Assembly: GCF_015277775.1 (NCBI RefSeq)
Contig: NZ_CP063849.1
Location: 4,650,001 to 4,714,000 of the forward strand
Reading direction: 5' to 3'
DNA length: 64,000 nucleotides
Source of the DNA: Paludibaculum fermentans
GTDB taxonomy: Bacteria > Acidobacteriota > Terriglobia > Bryobacterales > Bryobacteraceae
The notes under the pieces: model-generated
The model's input: the letters and a program-made list of their open reading frames with translations, nothing else
The model's database searches: none
Told to the model about the DNA's origin: nothing
Position numbers and translations under genes: made by a program
In this document: one piece after another, positions 26,658 to 34,544 of the stretch
How the letters are laid out: the number at the start of each line of letters is the position of its first letter
How positions within the stretch are numbered: position 1 is the stretch's first letter

Positions 26658-27587
26658 ATGGCGCACGTGTCCGATCCCGCTCCGAAACGCACGTATTCCC
26701 GAGACGAGGTTTGCCGTCTGCTGGGCGTACAGGAGCGGGTGCTGGCCGATTGGGAGTCCCACGGATTTGTACAACCGCTGGATCCTTATCAGTTTCAAGA
26801 CCTTGTCGCGCTGAAGACGCTGCGGCAGTTGCGCAGCAAGCGCCTGCGTCCCGAGCGTATCCGGCTGATCCTGGATTCGTTGCGGGAGAAGCTGGCGCAT
26901 GTACGGGATCCGCTGAGCGAATTAAAAATCTTTACTGATGGGAAGCGTCTATCCGTGCAGGTGGATGGACGCCGCATGGAGCCGCTGACCGGGCAACTGC
27001 TGCTGGATTTCGATCAGGCTGAAATTCGCCGGCTTCTGCAATTCCCTGGCAACAGGGCCGAGCAGACGCTGGCCGACAACCTGGCTTCGAAGCAGCGCGA
27101 GGCGGAGAAGTGGTTCGAAAAGGCGATCGAACTGGAGCAGACGGGCGGTCCACCGGAACACATCGTGGCCGCCTATCTAAAGGCGATTGAGTACAATCCG
27201 GAGGCTCCGGGGCCGCATGCGAACCTGGGCACGGTGTACTTCCACCTGAAGAAGTGGCAGGACGCGGAGCGGGAATACCGGGCGGCCATTGAGTTGCAGC
27301 CCCAGTATGCGCTGGCGCACTTCAACCTGGGCAACCTGCACGATGAGCTGAACCAGTGGCCGGCGGCGCTGGAGTGCTACAAAAAAGCGCTCGAGATCCA
27401 ACCGGACTACGCCGATGCTCACTACAACATCGCCCTGCTGTATCAGGGCCGCGGGGAGCTGTTGCAGGCGGTTCGCCACTGGCGGACCTATTTGAAGATC
27501 GACCCGGCCGGATACTGGGCCGGCATCGCCCGGCGGGAGCTGACCCGGTTGCGGCAGGAAGCCGTCGTGGGCGGCGTGCAGGCCTGA
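26658..27587 (+). CDS. MerR-type DNA-binding domain fused to TPR repeats
   Basis: The 309-residue protein starts with a MerR-like winged helix (about residues 10-75; YSRDEVCRLLGVQERVLADWE, with Tyr/Gln-rich turn and LRQLRSKRLRPERI). A linker follows, then at least three tetratricopeptide repeats (about 160-290; HANLGTVYFHLKKWQDAE, AHFNLGNLHDELNQWPAAL, AHYNIALLYQGRGELLQA). It is divergent from feoAB, so it could regulate iron uptake, but no metal-binding cysteines of the classical MerR kind are present and the TPR part suggests protein interaction. TACAAT at 26654-26659 overlaps the annotated ATG; if it is a real -10, translation would start at GTG 26667 without a leader. Confidence 0.83.
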   Translation: MAHVSDPAPKRTYSRDEVCRLLGVQERVLADWESHGFVQPLDPYQFQDLVALKTLRQLRSKRLRPERIRLILDSLREKLAHVRDPLSELKIFTDGKRLSVQVDGRRMEPLTGQLLLDFDQAEIRRLLQFPGNRAEQTLADNLASKQREAEKWFEKAIELEQTGGPPEHIVAAYLKAIEYNPEAPGPHANLGTVYFHLKKWQDAEREYRAAIELQPQYALAHFNLGNLHDELNQWPAALECYKKALEIQPDYADAHYNIALLYQGRGELLQAVRHWRTYLKIDPAGYWAGIARRELTRLRQEAVVGGVQA

Positions 27588-27639
27588 TCGCAAAGCCCTT
27601 CTCTTTTCAGACAAAGTCACCTGATATGATGGCTGCGCC

Positions 27640-29022
27640 ATGCCCGGCCCCATCCTACGGCCCGTCTCCGTCACTACCCAACCGATCCAGGTGAACCTGG
27701 TTTATGTCTACCTGGCGTCCCTGGTGGCGGCGACCTCCGGCCTGTTGTTCGGGTTCGACATCGCGGTGATCAACGGCGCGCTGCTGTTCCTGAAGCAGCA
27801 GTTCGCGCTGTCTGAACTGCAGACTGAGTTCGCCGCCTCGAGCCTGCTGGTGGGCTGTGTCGTTGGCGCGGCCTGCGGCGGCGGGTGGAGCGACCGGTTG
27901 GGCCGGAAGAAGGTGCTGATCTTCTGCGCGGTGCTGTTCGCGTTGTCCTCGATTGGGGCGGCGCTGCCGCGAAATCTGACGGAGTTCGTCATGGCGCGCG
28001 TAGCGGGCGGCGTTGCGATCGGCATGGCCTCGTTGCTGGCTCCGCTGTATATCGCGGAGGTGGCTCCGGCGCACATGCGCGGGCGGCTGGTTTCGCTGAA
28101 CCAGATGGCAATTGTTACGGGCATCCTGCTGGCCTATCTGGTGAACTGGATGCTCTCCTCGATGGGCGCCGAAGCCTGGCGCTGGATGTTCGCGGTGGCG
28201 GCGATCCCTTCGCTGTTCTTCCTGCTGGCCCTGTTTTTCGTGCCGGAGAGCCCGCGCTGGCTGTGCGAAAAGGGCCGGGACGAGGAGGCTCACCGTGTAC
28301 TGGCGAAGGTGAGCGGGCGGGCGCAAGCCGATATCGAACTGGCGGCGATCCGCGCAGCGATCCAGGAGGAGAGCGGGACGCTGTCGGAGCTGTTTGCTCC
28401 GGGGTACCGGCGGGCGTTGGTGCTGGCGATCGGACTGGCGATCCTGCAGCAATGGACGGGCGTGAACACGGTGCTGTTCTACGGGTCAGTGATCCTGAAG
28501 GAGCAGGTGGGCGGGCATTCGCAGTCGGCCGCGATCGGGGCGAACGTCTTCATTGGGCTGGTGAACTGCCTGTCGACGATTGTGGCGCTGTGGCTGATCG
28601 ACAAACTGGGCCGGCGGCCGCTGCTCATGTTTTCGGCCGGGGGCATGGTGATTGCCCATGCGGGGTTGGCCCTGGCCTTCCTGCAGACTCCTCCGAACGC
28701 CACAGTGGTGATGGCGTTGATGATTCTGTGTACGGCGTCGTTCGCGGTGGGCCTCGGGCCGGGCGTTTGGGTGGTGTTGAGCGAGATCTTTCCGACGAGG
28801 ATCCGGGGCCGGGCGATGTCGATCGCGACCGTGGCGCTTTGGGTGGCCTGCGTGATTCTCACCTTTACTTACTTGTCGATTGCCTCCGCGCTGGGGCCAA
28901 CGGGCGCGTTCCTCATCTATGGAGGGATGTGCGTGCTGACGATTTGGGTGGTGGCCAGGTTCACTCCGGAGACGAAGGGGCACACGTTGGAAGAGATTGA
29001 GAAGCTGTGGCGGCCTGAGTAG
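27640..29022 (+). CDS. Sugar porter family MFS transporter
   Basis: The 460-residue protein has twelve predicted membrane helices and the full set of sugar-porter signatures: GFDIAVINGA in helix 1, GGGWSDRLGRKK in loop 2-3, PESPRWL after helix 6, QQWTGVNT in helix 7, DKLGRRPLL in loop 8-9, and PETKGHTLEEIE at the end. It should import a monosaccharide with protons, like XylE, GalP or AraE; the sugar is not predictable. TATGAT at 27625-27630 lies nine bases before the ATG and there is no Shine-Dalgarno site, suggesting leaderless expression. No catabolic gene adjoins it. Confidence 0.95.
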   Translation: MPGPILRPVSVTTQPIQVNLVYVYLASLVAATSGLLFGFDIAVINGALLFLKQQFALSELQTEFAASSLLVGCVVGAACGGGWSDRLGRKKVLIFCAVLFALSSIGAALPRNLTEFVMARVAGGVAIGMASLLAPLYIAEVAPAHMRGRLVSLNQMAIVTGILLAYLVNWMLSSMGAEAWRWMFAVAAIPSLFFLLALFFVPESPRWLCEKGRDEEAHRVLAKVSGRAQADIELAAIRAAIQEESGTLSELFAPGYRRALVLAIGLAILQQWTGVNTVLFYGSVILKEQVGGHSQSAAIGANVFIGLVNCLSTIVALWLIDKLGRRPLLMFSAGGMVIAHAGLALAFLQTPPNATVVMALMILCTASFAVGLGPGVWVVLSEIFPTRIRGRAMSIATVALWVACVILTFTYLSIASALGPTGAFLIYGGMCVLTIWVVARFTPETKGHTLEEIEKLWRPE

Positions 29023-29096
29023 GGATTGGAGCGGTTGGCGTTCCGGGGGCGCCGCGCGGTGTCTCGGGAGCGGTGGGGTTATTGGGGCGGAGGGTA

Positions 29097-29590
29097 GGAC
29101 TTTCGCCTGGGGGCGAAGAGATGGGTTTGATCCCTCAGGTGCCGTTGGTGTTGCGGCGGGCCCCCGGCTCACGCCGGGGGTGGTAAGGCTGGGGGAGGCG
29201 GTTTCGTTTGTTGGAGTTGGCCGTCGTTGAGATGGCGGGACTGGCGTTGGTGTTGCGGCGGGCCCCCGGCTCACGCCGGGGGTAAGGCTGGGGGAGGCGG
29301 TGAGGTTGTTGCAGCGGAGTGGGGGGACTTTCGCCTGGGGCGAAGAGGTGGGTTTGATCCCTCAGGTGCCGTTGTTGTTGGGATGGGCCGCCGGCTCGCG
29401 CCGGGGGTGAGGCTGGGGGCGGCGGTTTGGTTGTTGGAGCTGGGCCGTCGTTGGGATGGTGGGGCTGGCGTTGGTGTTGCGGCGGGCCCCCGGCTCACGC
29501 CGGGGGTAAGGCTGGGGGCGCTTTGGAGGTTGTTGCGGCGGAGTGGGGGACTTTCGCCTGGGGGCGAAGAGATGGGTTTGATGCCTCAGG
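29097..29590. repeat. Nested hairpin-bearing repeat array downstream of the MFS gene
   Basis: Two units alternate. Unit A (ggactttcgcctggg and following bases to ctcaggtgccg) occurs at 29097, 29325 and 29548, spaced 228 and 223 bases apart, each with a small TTCGCC/GGCGAA-type hairpin. Unit B (gttggtgttgcggcggg and on) occurs at 29144, 29246, 29470 and as a variant at 29371. Each typical B copy has a perfect eight-base stem CCCCCGGC-tcac-GCCGGGGG (29161-29180, 29263-29282, 29487-29506). The plus strand is strongly G-rich. No coding sequence is apparent. The hairpins could end transcription of the sugar-porter gene or be dispersed genomic repeats. Confidence 0.75.
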
Positions 29591-29627
29591 CACGGTGGAT
29601 TCCGGTGACCTGGTTCACCTGAATCTC

Positions 29628-29793
29628 CTGGGCGGCAGTGCAGTCCCCTGGCTCTGGCGGCCTCCGGATGAGGGATGGCCGCTGCCGGCGGCGGTTCTCG
29701 AATCAAAGATCTGGGCGGCAGTGCAGTCCCCTGGCTCTGGCGGCCTCCGGATGAGGGATGGCCGCTGCCGGCGGCGGTTCTCGAATCAAAGAT
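29628..29793. repeat. Perfect 83-base tandem duplication
   Basis: The block 29628-29710 is repeated without a single change at 29711-29793, and a third copy begins (ctggg) before diverging. The unit starts ctgggcggcagtgcagtccc and ends ctcgaatcaaagat. It lies in the 956-base gap between the sugar-porter gene and the next minus-strand gene. The remaining gap sequence (29794-29978) shows no gene. Perfect identity indicates recent duplication or an assembly artefact. Confidence 0.85.
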
Positions 29794-29978
29794 CTGGGGG
29801 AGCGTGCGGCCTGACCGCTCGCTCCGGCGGCCCCATTGTGCACGGTGAGCCGAAGGAAATGCGGGGTATTCGCGCCAAGTTATTGCTAGGAAAAGAGAAA
29901 TAAACTCGCATCGACGGTGACGCCATCTCTTCCTGCTTGGGATTCGTGCGACCTGGGGGCCGGCTGCCTGACGGCAGG

Positions 29979-30701
29979 CTACCGATTGCCGGCTAGGAGG
30001 GCATCGGTCCACTGTTCCAGCTCCTTGCCGAGGCCCTGGACCGTTTGAGGCGACTCGTACCTTTGATAGAGATAGGCAAAGAGGACGCGTTGTTTCACGC
30101 GGAGGACGCCGATGCACGTCACCATGGTGAGTGTCCGCTCCCCCTGTTTGAAGGCCAATAGCATGGCGAAGCCGGAGGAGCCGGAGGAGCCGGTCTTCTT
30201 GAAGAGCCCGCCCAGCGGCTCCGGCCGACCGACTTCCAGTGGTTTCGAGCCCAGGCTCTTGAGGCGGATGTTCAGTTCCTCCGTCGCATCCCCCAGGGTT
30301 TTGGAGTCGAACTTGCCCATGGCCGCTTCCATGCTTTCCTGGACCTGGGTAAAGGCCTCGGGGGTGCAATCGACATACTCTCCCTGGCGGGGCACTTCGA
30401 GCATCGCGTAGTGGCGCATCCCGTCGCCGAACTTGCCGCTCGAAAACTCCGCCAGGGTTTCCGCGGGCACGTAGGCGGTCAGCAGGCGGTTGCTGGCGGG
30501 GGTGAGCACTTCAAAGACGGTCGTCCTGAGGCGATCGCCGACCTCGGGAAAGCCGCCTGGACCGGGGACGGCGAGATCCACGCCACCCGCCTTCGCATGA
30601 GGAGCTTCCACGGGTTTGGCGGCCGCTGGAGCGGCAGGCCCCTGCCCGAAGGCAGCAAGGCAACTCAATACGATAGCGGCTAGCAGACGGCAGAATCGCA
30701 T
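29979..30701 (-). CDS. Secreted protein of unknown function
   Basis: From ATG 30701 (MRFCRLLAAIVLSCLAAFG) the protein has 240 residues with a clear signal peptide cleaved near FGQG. The mature part is mixed alpha/beta with conserved-looking segments (VPAETLAEFSSGKFGDGMRH, FAMLLAFKQG, LFAYLYQRY). I recognise no family. It is a plausible periplasmic protein of a type common in Acidobacteria. It is divergent from the glycosyltransferase-like gene and followed by the repeat-rich gap. Confidence 0.65.
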   Translation of the reverse strand: MRFCRLLAAIVLSCLAAFGQGPAAPAAAKPVEAPHAKAGGVDLAVPGPGGFPEVGDRLRTTVFEVLTPASNRLLTAYVPAETLAEFSSGKFGDGMRHYAMLEVPRQGEYVDCTPEAFTQVQESMEAAMGKFDSKTLGDATEELNIRLKSLGSKPLEVGRPEPLGGLFKKTGSSGSSGFAMLLAFKQGERTLTMVTCIGVLRVKQRVLFAYLYQRYESPQTVQGLGKELEQWTDALLAGNR

Positions 30702-30832
30702 GGGGCCAGTGTAGCGAGTCGGCCGGATGGAGGCGGGCCGCCCGGGGGCGAAGATATGCCGGTGCCGGGACCCTCCTGAGGGATGGGCGCGGCGGGCCCC
30801 CTGGGCTATACTTATCGGCACTGGGCTCCCTC

Positions 30833-31807
30833 ATGGAAAACCTCGTTCCGAGATTCTCGCTGGCAGGACCTTCCCGCTTTCCACACCATCGCAGCGGATG
30901 GGGCTATGCCATGGAAGCGTTGACGCCCCTGCTGACGACGGACGGCATCCTGCTCGACAGCTTTGTGGAAGACACGTTCTGCTGGAGTCTGGCCCGGCAT
31001 GAGACTTCCGAGTTTGTGCCCTACCGGCAGCCTTGGACCGGCTTCGTACACAACCCGCCGGGGATTCCGGAGTGGCACGAGACGACCTCGGCTCCGCAGC
31101 ACATTCTGTCCCTGCCCGCGTGGCAGGACAGCCTGCCGCAATGCCGCGGGCTGTTCACGTTTTCCGCCGCGATGCGGGATTGGCTGGCGGCTCGGGTGGC
31201 GGTGCCGGTGGAGGCGCTGATCCATCCCACCGAGTGTCCCGCACAGGTCTTTGACTGGGAGCGCTTCCTCGCTCTTCAGAGGCCGAGGATTGTCCAGGTG
31301 GGCGCGTGGTTGCGGCGCATCCACTCCATCGCCCGGCTGGACGTGAGCAGGCTGCGGAAATCGTGCCTGATCCCCAGGCAGGACGGAGCGGCGTACCTGG
31401 AGGCGCTGGCCAGCAAGGAGCGGGCGCACGAGCCGGCGGCCGGCGGCGCGGATTGGGGGACCGTCGAGGTGTTGCCGTATCACGATGCCGCGGCGTTCGA
31501 TGAGTTGCTGAGCGAGAGTGTCGTGTTTCTGGATCTCTACGATACGGTGGTGAACAATACCGTGGTCGAGTGCATCGTGCGGGGTACGCCGCTGGTGTGC
31601 AACCGGCTGCCGGCGTTGGTGGAGCTGCTGGGTGAGGAGTATCCGTTGTACTTCAGCACGCTGGAAGAGGCGGGCCGGAAGGCGGATGACTTCGATTTGA
31701 TCCGGGCGGCGGCGGAGTATTTGCGGGCGATTCCCAAGGATGTGTTTACGGGCGAGGCGTTTCTGCGGTCAGTGGCGCGGAGCGGGATTTACCGGAGCCT
31801 TGCGTGA
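30833..31807 (+). CDS. Putative glycosyltransferase (GT-B like)
   Basis: The 324-residue protein resembles the glycosyltransferase group 1 fold. The C-terminal half contains VEVLPYHDAAAFDELLSESV and NNTVVECIVRGTPLVC, which correspond to the nucleotide-sugar-binding region (an E in a helix followed by GTP/L). The N-terminal half has FVHNPPGIPEWH and LFTFSAAMRDWLA, which look like an acceptor domain. Similar proteins occur in polysaccharide gene clusters. A TATACT hexamer at about 30806-30811 may be its -10. It is not in an operon; the sugars involved are unknown. Confidence 0.65.
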   Translation: MENLVPRFSLAGPSRFPHHRSGWGYAMEALTPLLTTDGILLDSFVEDTFCWSLARHETSEFVPYRQPWTGFVHNPPGIPEWHETTSAPQHILSLPAWQDSLPQCRGLFTFSAAMRDWLAARVAVPVEALIHPTECPAQVFDWERFLALQRPRIVQVGAWLRRIHSIARLDVSRLRKSCLIPRQDGAAYLEALASKERAHEPAAGGADWGTVEVLPYHDAAAFDELLSESVVFLDLYDTVVNNTVVECIVRGTPLVCNRLPALVELLGEEYPLYFSTLEEAGRKADDFDLIRAAAEYLRAIPKDVFTGEAFLRSVARSGIYRSLA

Positions 31808-31850
31808 TGGGGGAGGGCGGGGGGGCCTCGGGGGCATCGTTGGGGTTGGT

Positions 31851-32000
31851 TGGGGGCTTTCGGTTCGTCCCCCGCTCGTTGACACTCGCGGCTCTGTTCG
31901 CGGCGGTTCGACTTCGGGGGGTGGGGTTGGCGGCGCCTCGGCGGGGTGGCTGGGGGTTTTCGGTTCGTCCTCCGCTCGTTGACACTCGCGGCTCCGTTTG
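31851..32000. repeat. Two 50-base direct repeats with a 100-base period
   Basis: Positions 31851-31900 and 31951-32000 are identical at 46 of 50 positions and lie exactly 100 bases apart. Their core (ccgctcgttgacactcgcgg) is related to sequence at 3951-3980. They fill the gap between the glycosyltransferase-like gene and the convergent unknown gene. Nothing else is seen in 31808-32024. Confidence 0.75.
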
Positions 32001-32024
32001 CACTCGTGGCTCTGCGTCCGCGTA

Positions 32025-32942
32025 TTAGTTGGGCAGGAGAGTGGGGATGTATTGGCCGGCGGCCTCGCCCAGCATGTCGCGGTGCATCCGCATGGGCTCT
32101 CCGAAGAAGGCTTCCCCGACACTGCCGTCGAGCACGTGAGTGGCTAACAGGTCGAGGGCTTTCGGTTCCTCCCAGAGGGCCTCGGCATAGACCACGCGGC
32201 CCCCTTCGGCCGTCTCATGCAATAGACGCAAGAAGTACTGAATCACCGTGAGGTTCTCCCGCGGCATGTGGGGGCCGACGATCACCACGTGAAGCCGGCT
32301 CCATTCCTGGGGGCTCAGGTCGCGGCGCCAGGCCGAAACCAGGGCATGGATCGCATCGAGTTGGGCGCGGGCCGCCTCCCTGGAGTTCTCCAGTACGGGC
32401 TGAGCCATGGCGTGGGTGAACGCCAGCAGGTGGGCGCGCTCCACCCGGCGACTGGCGGCCACTTCGTCCAGAAATGCAAGAGACGCGGACAGGATCTTCT
32501 TCTGACGGGCGAGTGAGGCGGCGGAGAGGGCCAGGGTGTCGAGGCTGGCTTCCGCGGGCGGGATGAGTTTGCGCAGGGTGGTGATGGTCTGGAGGCGGGC
32601 CTCGTCGAGGGCTCCGTCGCCTGGCGTGAGGGTCACATAGATGGCGAGCGGGATGTGGGCGATGGACTTCACCGGGTCGTAGATGGGGACGGCGGTGTTT
32701 GCCTCGACACGCCGGCCGTCGCGCAGCAAGGCGAAATTGTCGCCATTGACGAAGATGGTGGGACTCGTGGCGGCGAGAACCCTGATTTTTGCCTCGGCGT
32801 AGGCGGCGCGAAACGCGTTGTTGAGGGCGGTGAGGGCTGGCGGCTGCACCGGACCGGCGGGGGTGATCGTCGACTGGGCGGGGAGGCCGGCGGCGGAGAG
32901 CAGTACGACCAGGACTGCCCGAATCGGGTTTCGCAGAGGCAT
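32025..32942 (-). CDS. Secreted protein of unknown function
   Basis: The 305-residue protein starts with a good signal peptide (MPLRNPIRAVLVVLLSAAG, cleavage near LPAQS). The mature chain is mainly helical. Segments such as FVNGDNFALLRDGRR, HVVIVGPHMPRENLTVIQYF and VVYAEALWEEPKALDLLATH look structured, but I recognise no family. It is monocistronic, convergent with the glycosyltransferase-like gene and divergent from the acetyltransferase gene. Confidence 0.65.
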   Translation of the reverse strand: MPLRNPIRAVLVVLLSAAGLPAQSTITPAGPVQPPALTALNNAFRAAYAEAKIRVLAATSPTIFVNGDNFALLRDGRRVEANTAVPIYDPVKSIAHIPLAIYVTLTPGDGALDEARLQTITTLRKLIPPAEASLDTLALSAASLARQKKILSASLAFLDEVAASRRVERAHLLAFTHAMAQPVLENSREAARAQLDAIHALVSAWRRDLSPQEWSRLHVVIVGPHMPRENLTVIQYFLRLLHETAEGGRVVYAEALWEEPKALDLLATHVLDGSVGEAFFGEPMRMHRDMLGEAAGQYIPTLLPN

Positions 32943-33018
32943 GGTTGATTATGGACCAACGCGGCAAGATTAAGGGCCGCAGGCGATTCGCAAGATGGGT
33001 CGATTGTTAAAATATGGC

Positions 33019-33585
33019 ATGGGCGCCATCCCCTGCCTCGAAACGCCGCGTCTTGCGTTGCGGCCCCTGGAACTGCGGGATGCGGCCCAGGTACAAGTGC
33101 TGTTTCCACAGTGGGCGGTGGTGCGTTATCTGGCCAACGTTGTGCCCTGGCCGTATCCCGAGGACGGAGCGCTGGTTCACTACCGCGATCGGGCTTTGCC
33201 GGCCATGGCGCGTGGCGACGAATGGCATTGGTCGCTGCGGTTGAAGACGGATCCGGAGCAACTTATCGGCAGCATCTGCCTGATGCGCGGCGAGGAGAAC
33301 AATCGCGGGTTCTGGCTGGGCGTGCCCTGGCAGGGGCAGGGCCTGATGACGGAAGCCGTGGAGGTGGTCACCGACTACTGGTTCGACGTCTTGGGATTCC
33401 CGGTGCTGCGAGTACCCAAAGCGATCGCGAATACAGCGTCGCGGCGGATTTCGGAAAAGAGCGGGATGCGGGTGGTGGCGGTGGAAGACCGGGACTATGT
33501 CAGCGGGCGGTTGCCAACTGAGATATGGGCGATCCGGGCGGAGGAGTGGCGGGCACGGCGGGGGGCCTTGCGGCATAAGCGCTAA
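33019..33585 (+). CDS. GNAT-family N-acetyltransferase (RimJ/RimL type)
   Basis: The protein has 188 residues if it starts at ATG 33019. The GNAT fold is supported by TPRLALRPLELRDAAQV at the N-terminus, LIGSICLMRGEENNRGFWLG, the acetyl-CoA motif WQGQGLMTEAVEVV, and NTASRRISEKSGM near the end. It acetylates an amino group; the target is unknown. TAAAAT at 33008-33013 lies five bases before this ATG, which argues against the ATG at 32995 (that would put the promoter inside the gene) and suggests leaderless expression. Confidence 0.87.
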   Translation: MGAIPCLETPRLALRPLELRDAAQVQVLFPQWAVVRYLANVVPWPYPEDGALVHYRDRALPAMARGDEWHWSLRLKTDPEQLIGSICLMRGEENNRGFWLGVPWQGQGLMTEAVEVVTDYWFDVLGFPVLRVPKAIANTASRRISEKSGMRVVAVEDRDYVSGRLPTEIWAIRAEEWRARRGALRHKR

Positions 33586-33877
33586 CTTAACGATCTGTGG
33601 ATGCTGAGCCGGGATGACGATTCCTGTTGGCGCGCCGGCATCCTCTCCAGGCCGAACTTCTGGACCACATCCGATGTTGCGGGACTATGTACGAGTGGCG
33701 CGTGATCCGCTCGGAACCGGCTCAAGCGAACCGACTTCCCGTTCCTGATCTGGGTCGGCGCTTCTCCGTGTTGGGGACTACGTAGCCAGATGCTTTCAAT
33801 CGTTGACCCGGCCATGTCGACTTGGCCGCGCGACCTCCCGTGCGTTTGCAGGCTATTGATTCTTCGACAAAATTCAT
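33586..33877. other. Intergenic region left of the LexA-like operon
   Basis: No complete gene is recognised in these 292 bases. A short open stretch on the plus strand that reads PLQAELLDHI could be a gene remnant, but it has no start or family. Base composition falls towards the right end. It is the likely left boundary of the lower-G+C segment that follows. Confidence 0.35.
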
Positions 33878-33899
33878 ATACTGTAAATTTTGACAGTAT
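33878..33899 (+). promoter_or_regulatory. SOS (LexA) box overlapping the promoter of the repressor-methyltransferase-nuclease operon
   Basis: ATACTGT (33878-33884) and ACAGTAT (33893-33899) form a perfect inverted repeat around eight bases, i.e. TACTGT-N8-ACAGTA, the E. coli-type LexA box core CTGT-N8-ACAG. TATACT at 33877-33882, a good -10, overlaps its left arm, so bound repressor would block RNA polymerase. The start codon of the lexA-like gene is 12 bases downstream. The only binding protein in view is that gene product, implying autoregulation and induction by DNA damage. Confidence 0.85.
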
Positions 33900-33911
33900 C
33901 AGTTTCGTGCC

Positions 33912-34541
33912 ATGATCCGTTCAGCGACTTTGACAGCTCGGCAGATGCAAGTGCTAGCGTTCGTGAAGGATCGACAGCGGGACACGGGCATGGTCCCGAC
34001 AATCCAGGAAACGGCGACGCACTTCGGTTTCAAAAGCTTAAACTCCGCGCGTGAGCATTTTCGCCTTATCGAAAAGAAGGGCTTCATCCACCGTGTTCCG
34101 GGACGTTCCCGTGGACTGGTGGTGGTCCGACCCGAGGGTGCGGGTGATCAGGATTCGGCCCGCGTGCCACTGCTTGGCAGGATTCCCGCTGGGCATCCCG
34201 TTCTTGCGCACGAAGACACTGAAGCACTGCTCACTCTACCGGCCGGCATGTTCCACGGAGGCGGCCTTTTCGCGCTCCGCGTACGCGGAACCAGCATGGA
34301 GGGAGTCGGCATCCTCGACGGAGACATCGCGGTTCTTGATTCGATGAAGGAGGTGAAAGATGGAGCGATTGCGGCTATTCTGATTGAGGATGAGGCAACG
34401 CTCAAGCACGTGTATCGTCGGCCGGAAGGACTTCTTTTAAAAGCAGAGAACCCGATGTTCCGCGATATTGAGGTTCCCCCCGCCGCCGCTGAGCGAGCGC
34501 GGGTGCTGGGTGCGTTGGTCGGGGTTGTTAGGAAGGTCTGA
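33912..34541 (+). CDS. lexA: LexA-like SOS repressor (S24 autopeptidase)
   Basis: The 209-residue protein matches LexA throughout. Its winged helix (1-72) keeps Ser42, Asn44 and Glu48, equivalent to E. coli Ser39, Asn41 and Glu45, which read the CTGT half-site. The scissile Ala93-Gly94 bond lies in LLGRIPAGHP, and the catalytic dyad is Ser128 (RGTSMEGVG) and Lys165 (EATLKHV). All catalytic parts are intact, so RecA-stimulated self-cleavage is expected. It is the first gene of a three-gene operon with a DNA methyltransferase (three-base gap) and a nuclease. Whether it is the cell's main LexA or a dedicated copy cannot be told from this window. No Shine-Dalgarno site is seen. Confidence 0.93.
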   Translation: MIRSATLTARQMQVLAFVKDRQRDTGMVPTIQETATHFGFKSLNSAREHFRLIEKKGFIHRVPGRSRGLVVVRPEGAGDQDSARVPLLGRIPAGHPVLAHEDTEALLTLPAGMFHGGGLFALRVRGTSMEGVGILDGDIAVLDSMKEVKDGAIAAILIEDEATLKHVYRRPEGLLLKAENPMFRDIEVPPAAAERARVLGALVGVVRKV

Positions 34542-34544
34542 CCC

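Noticed and set aside
29097-29793. Possible CRISPR array in the repeat-rich gap
   Set aside because: Repeat units are long, unevenly spaced and hairpin-rich, spacers are not unique and of equal length, and no cas gene is present.
33582-33815. Small minus-strand frame left of the lexA-like gene
   Set aside because: No ribosome site, no family resemblance and atypical composition; treated as non-coding.
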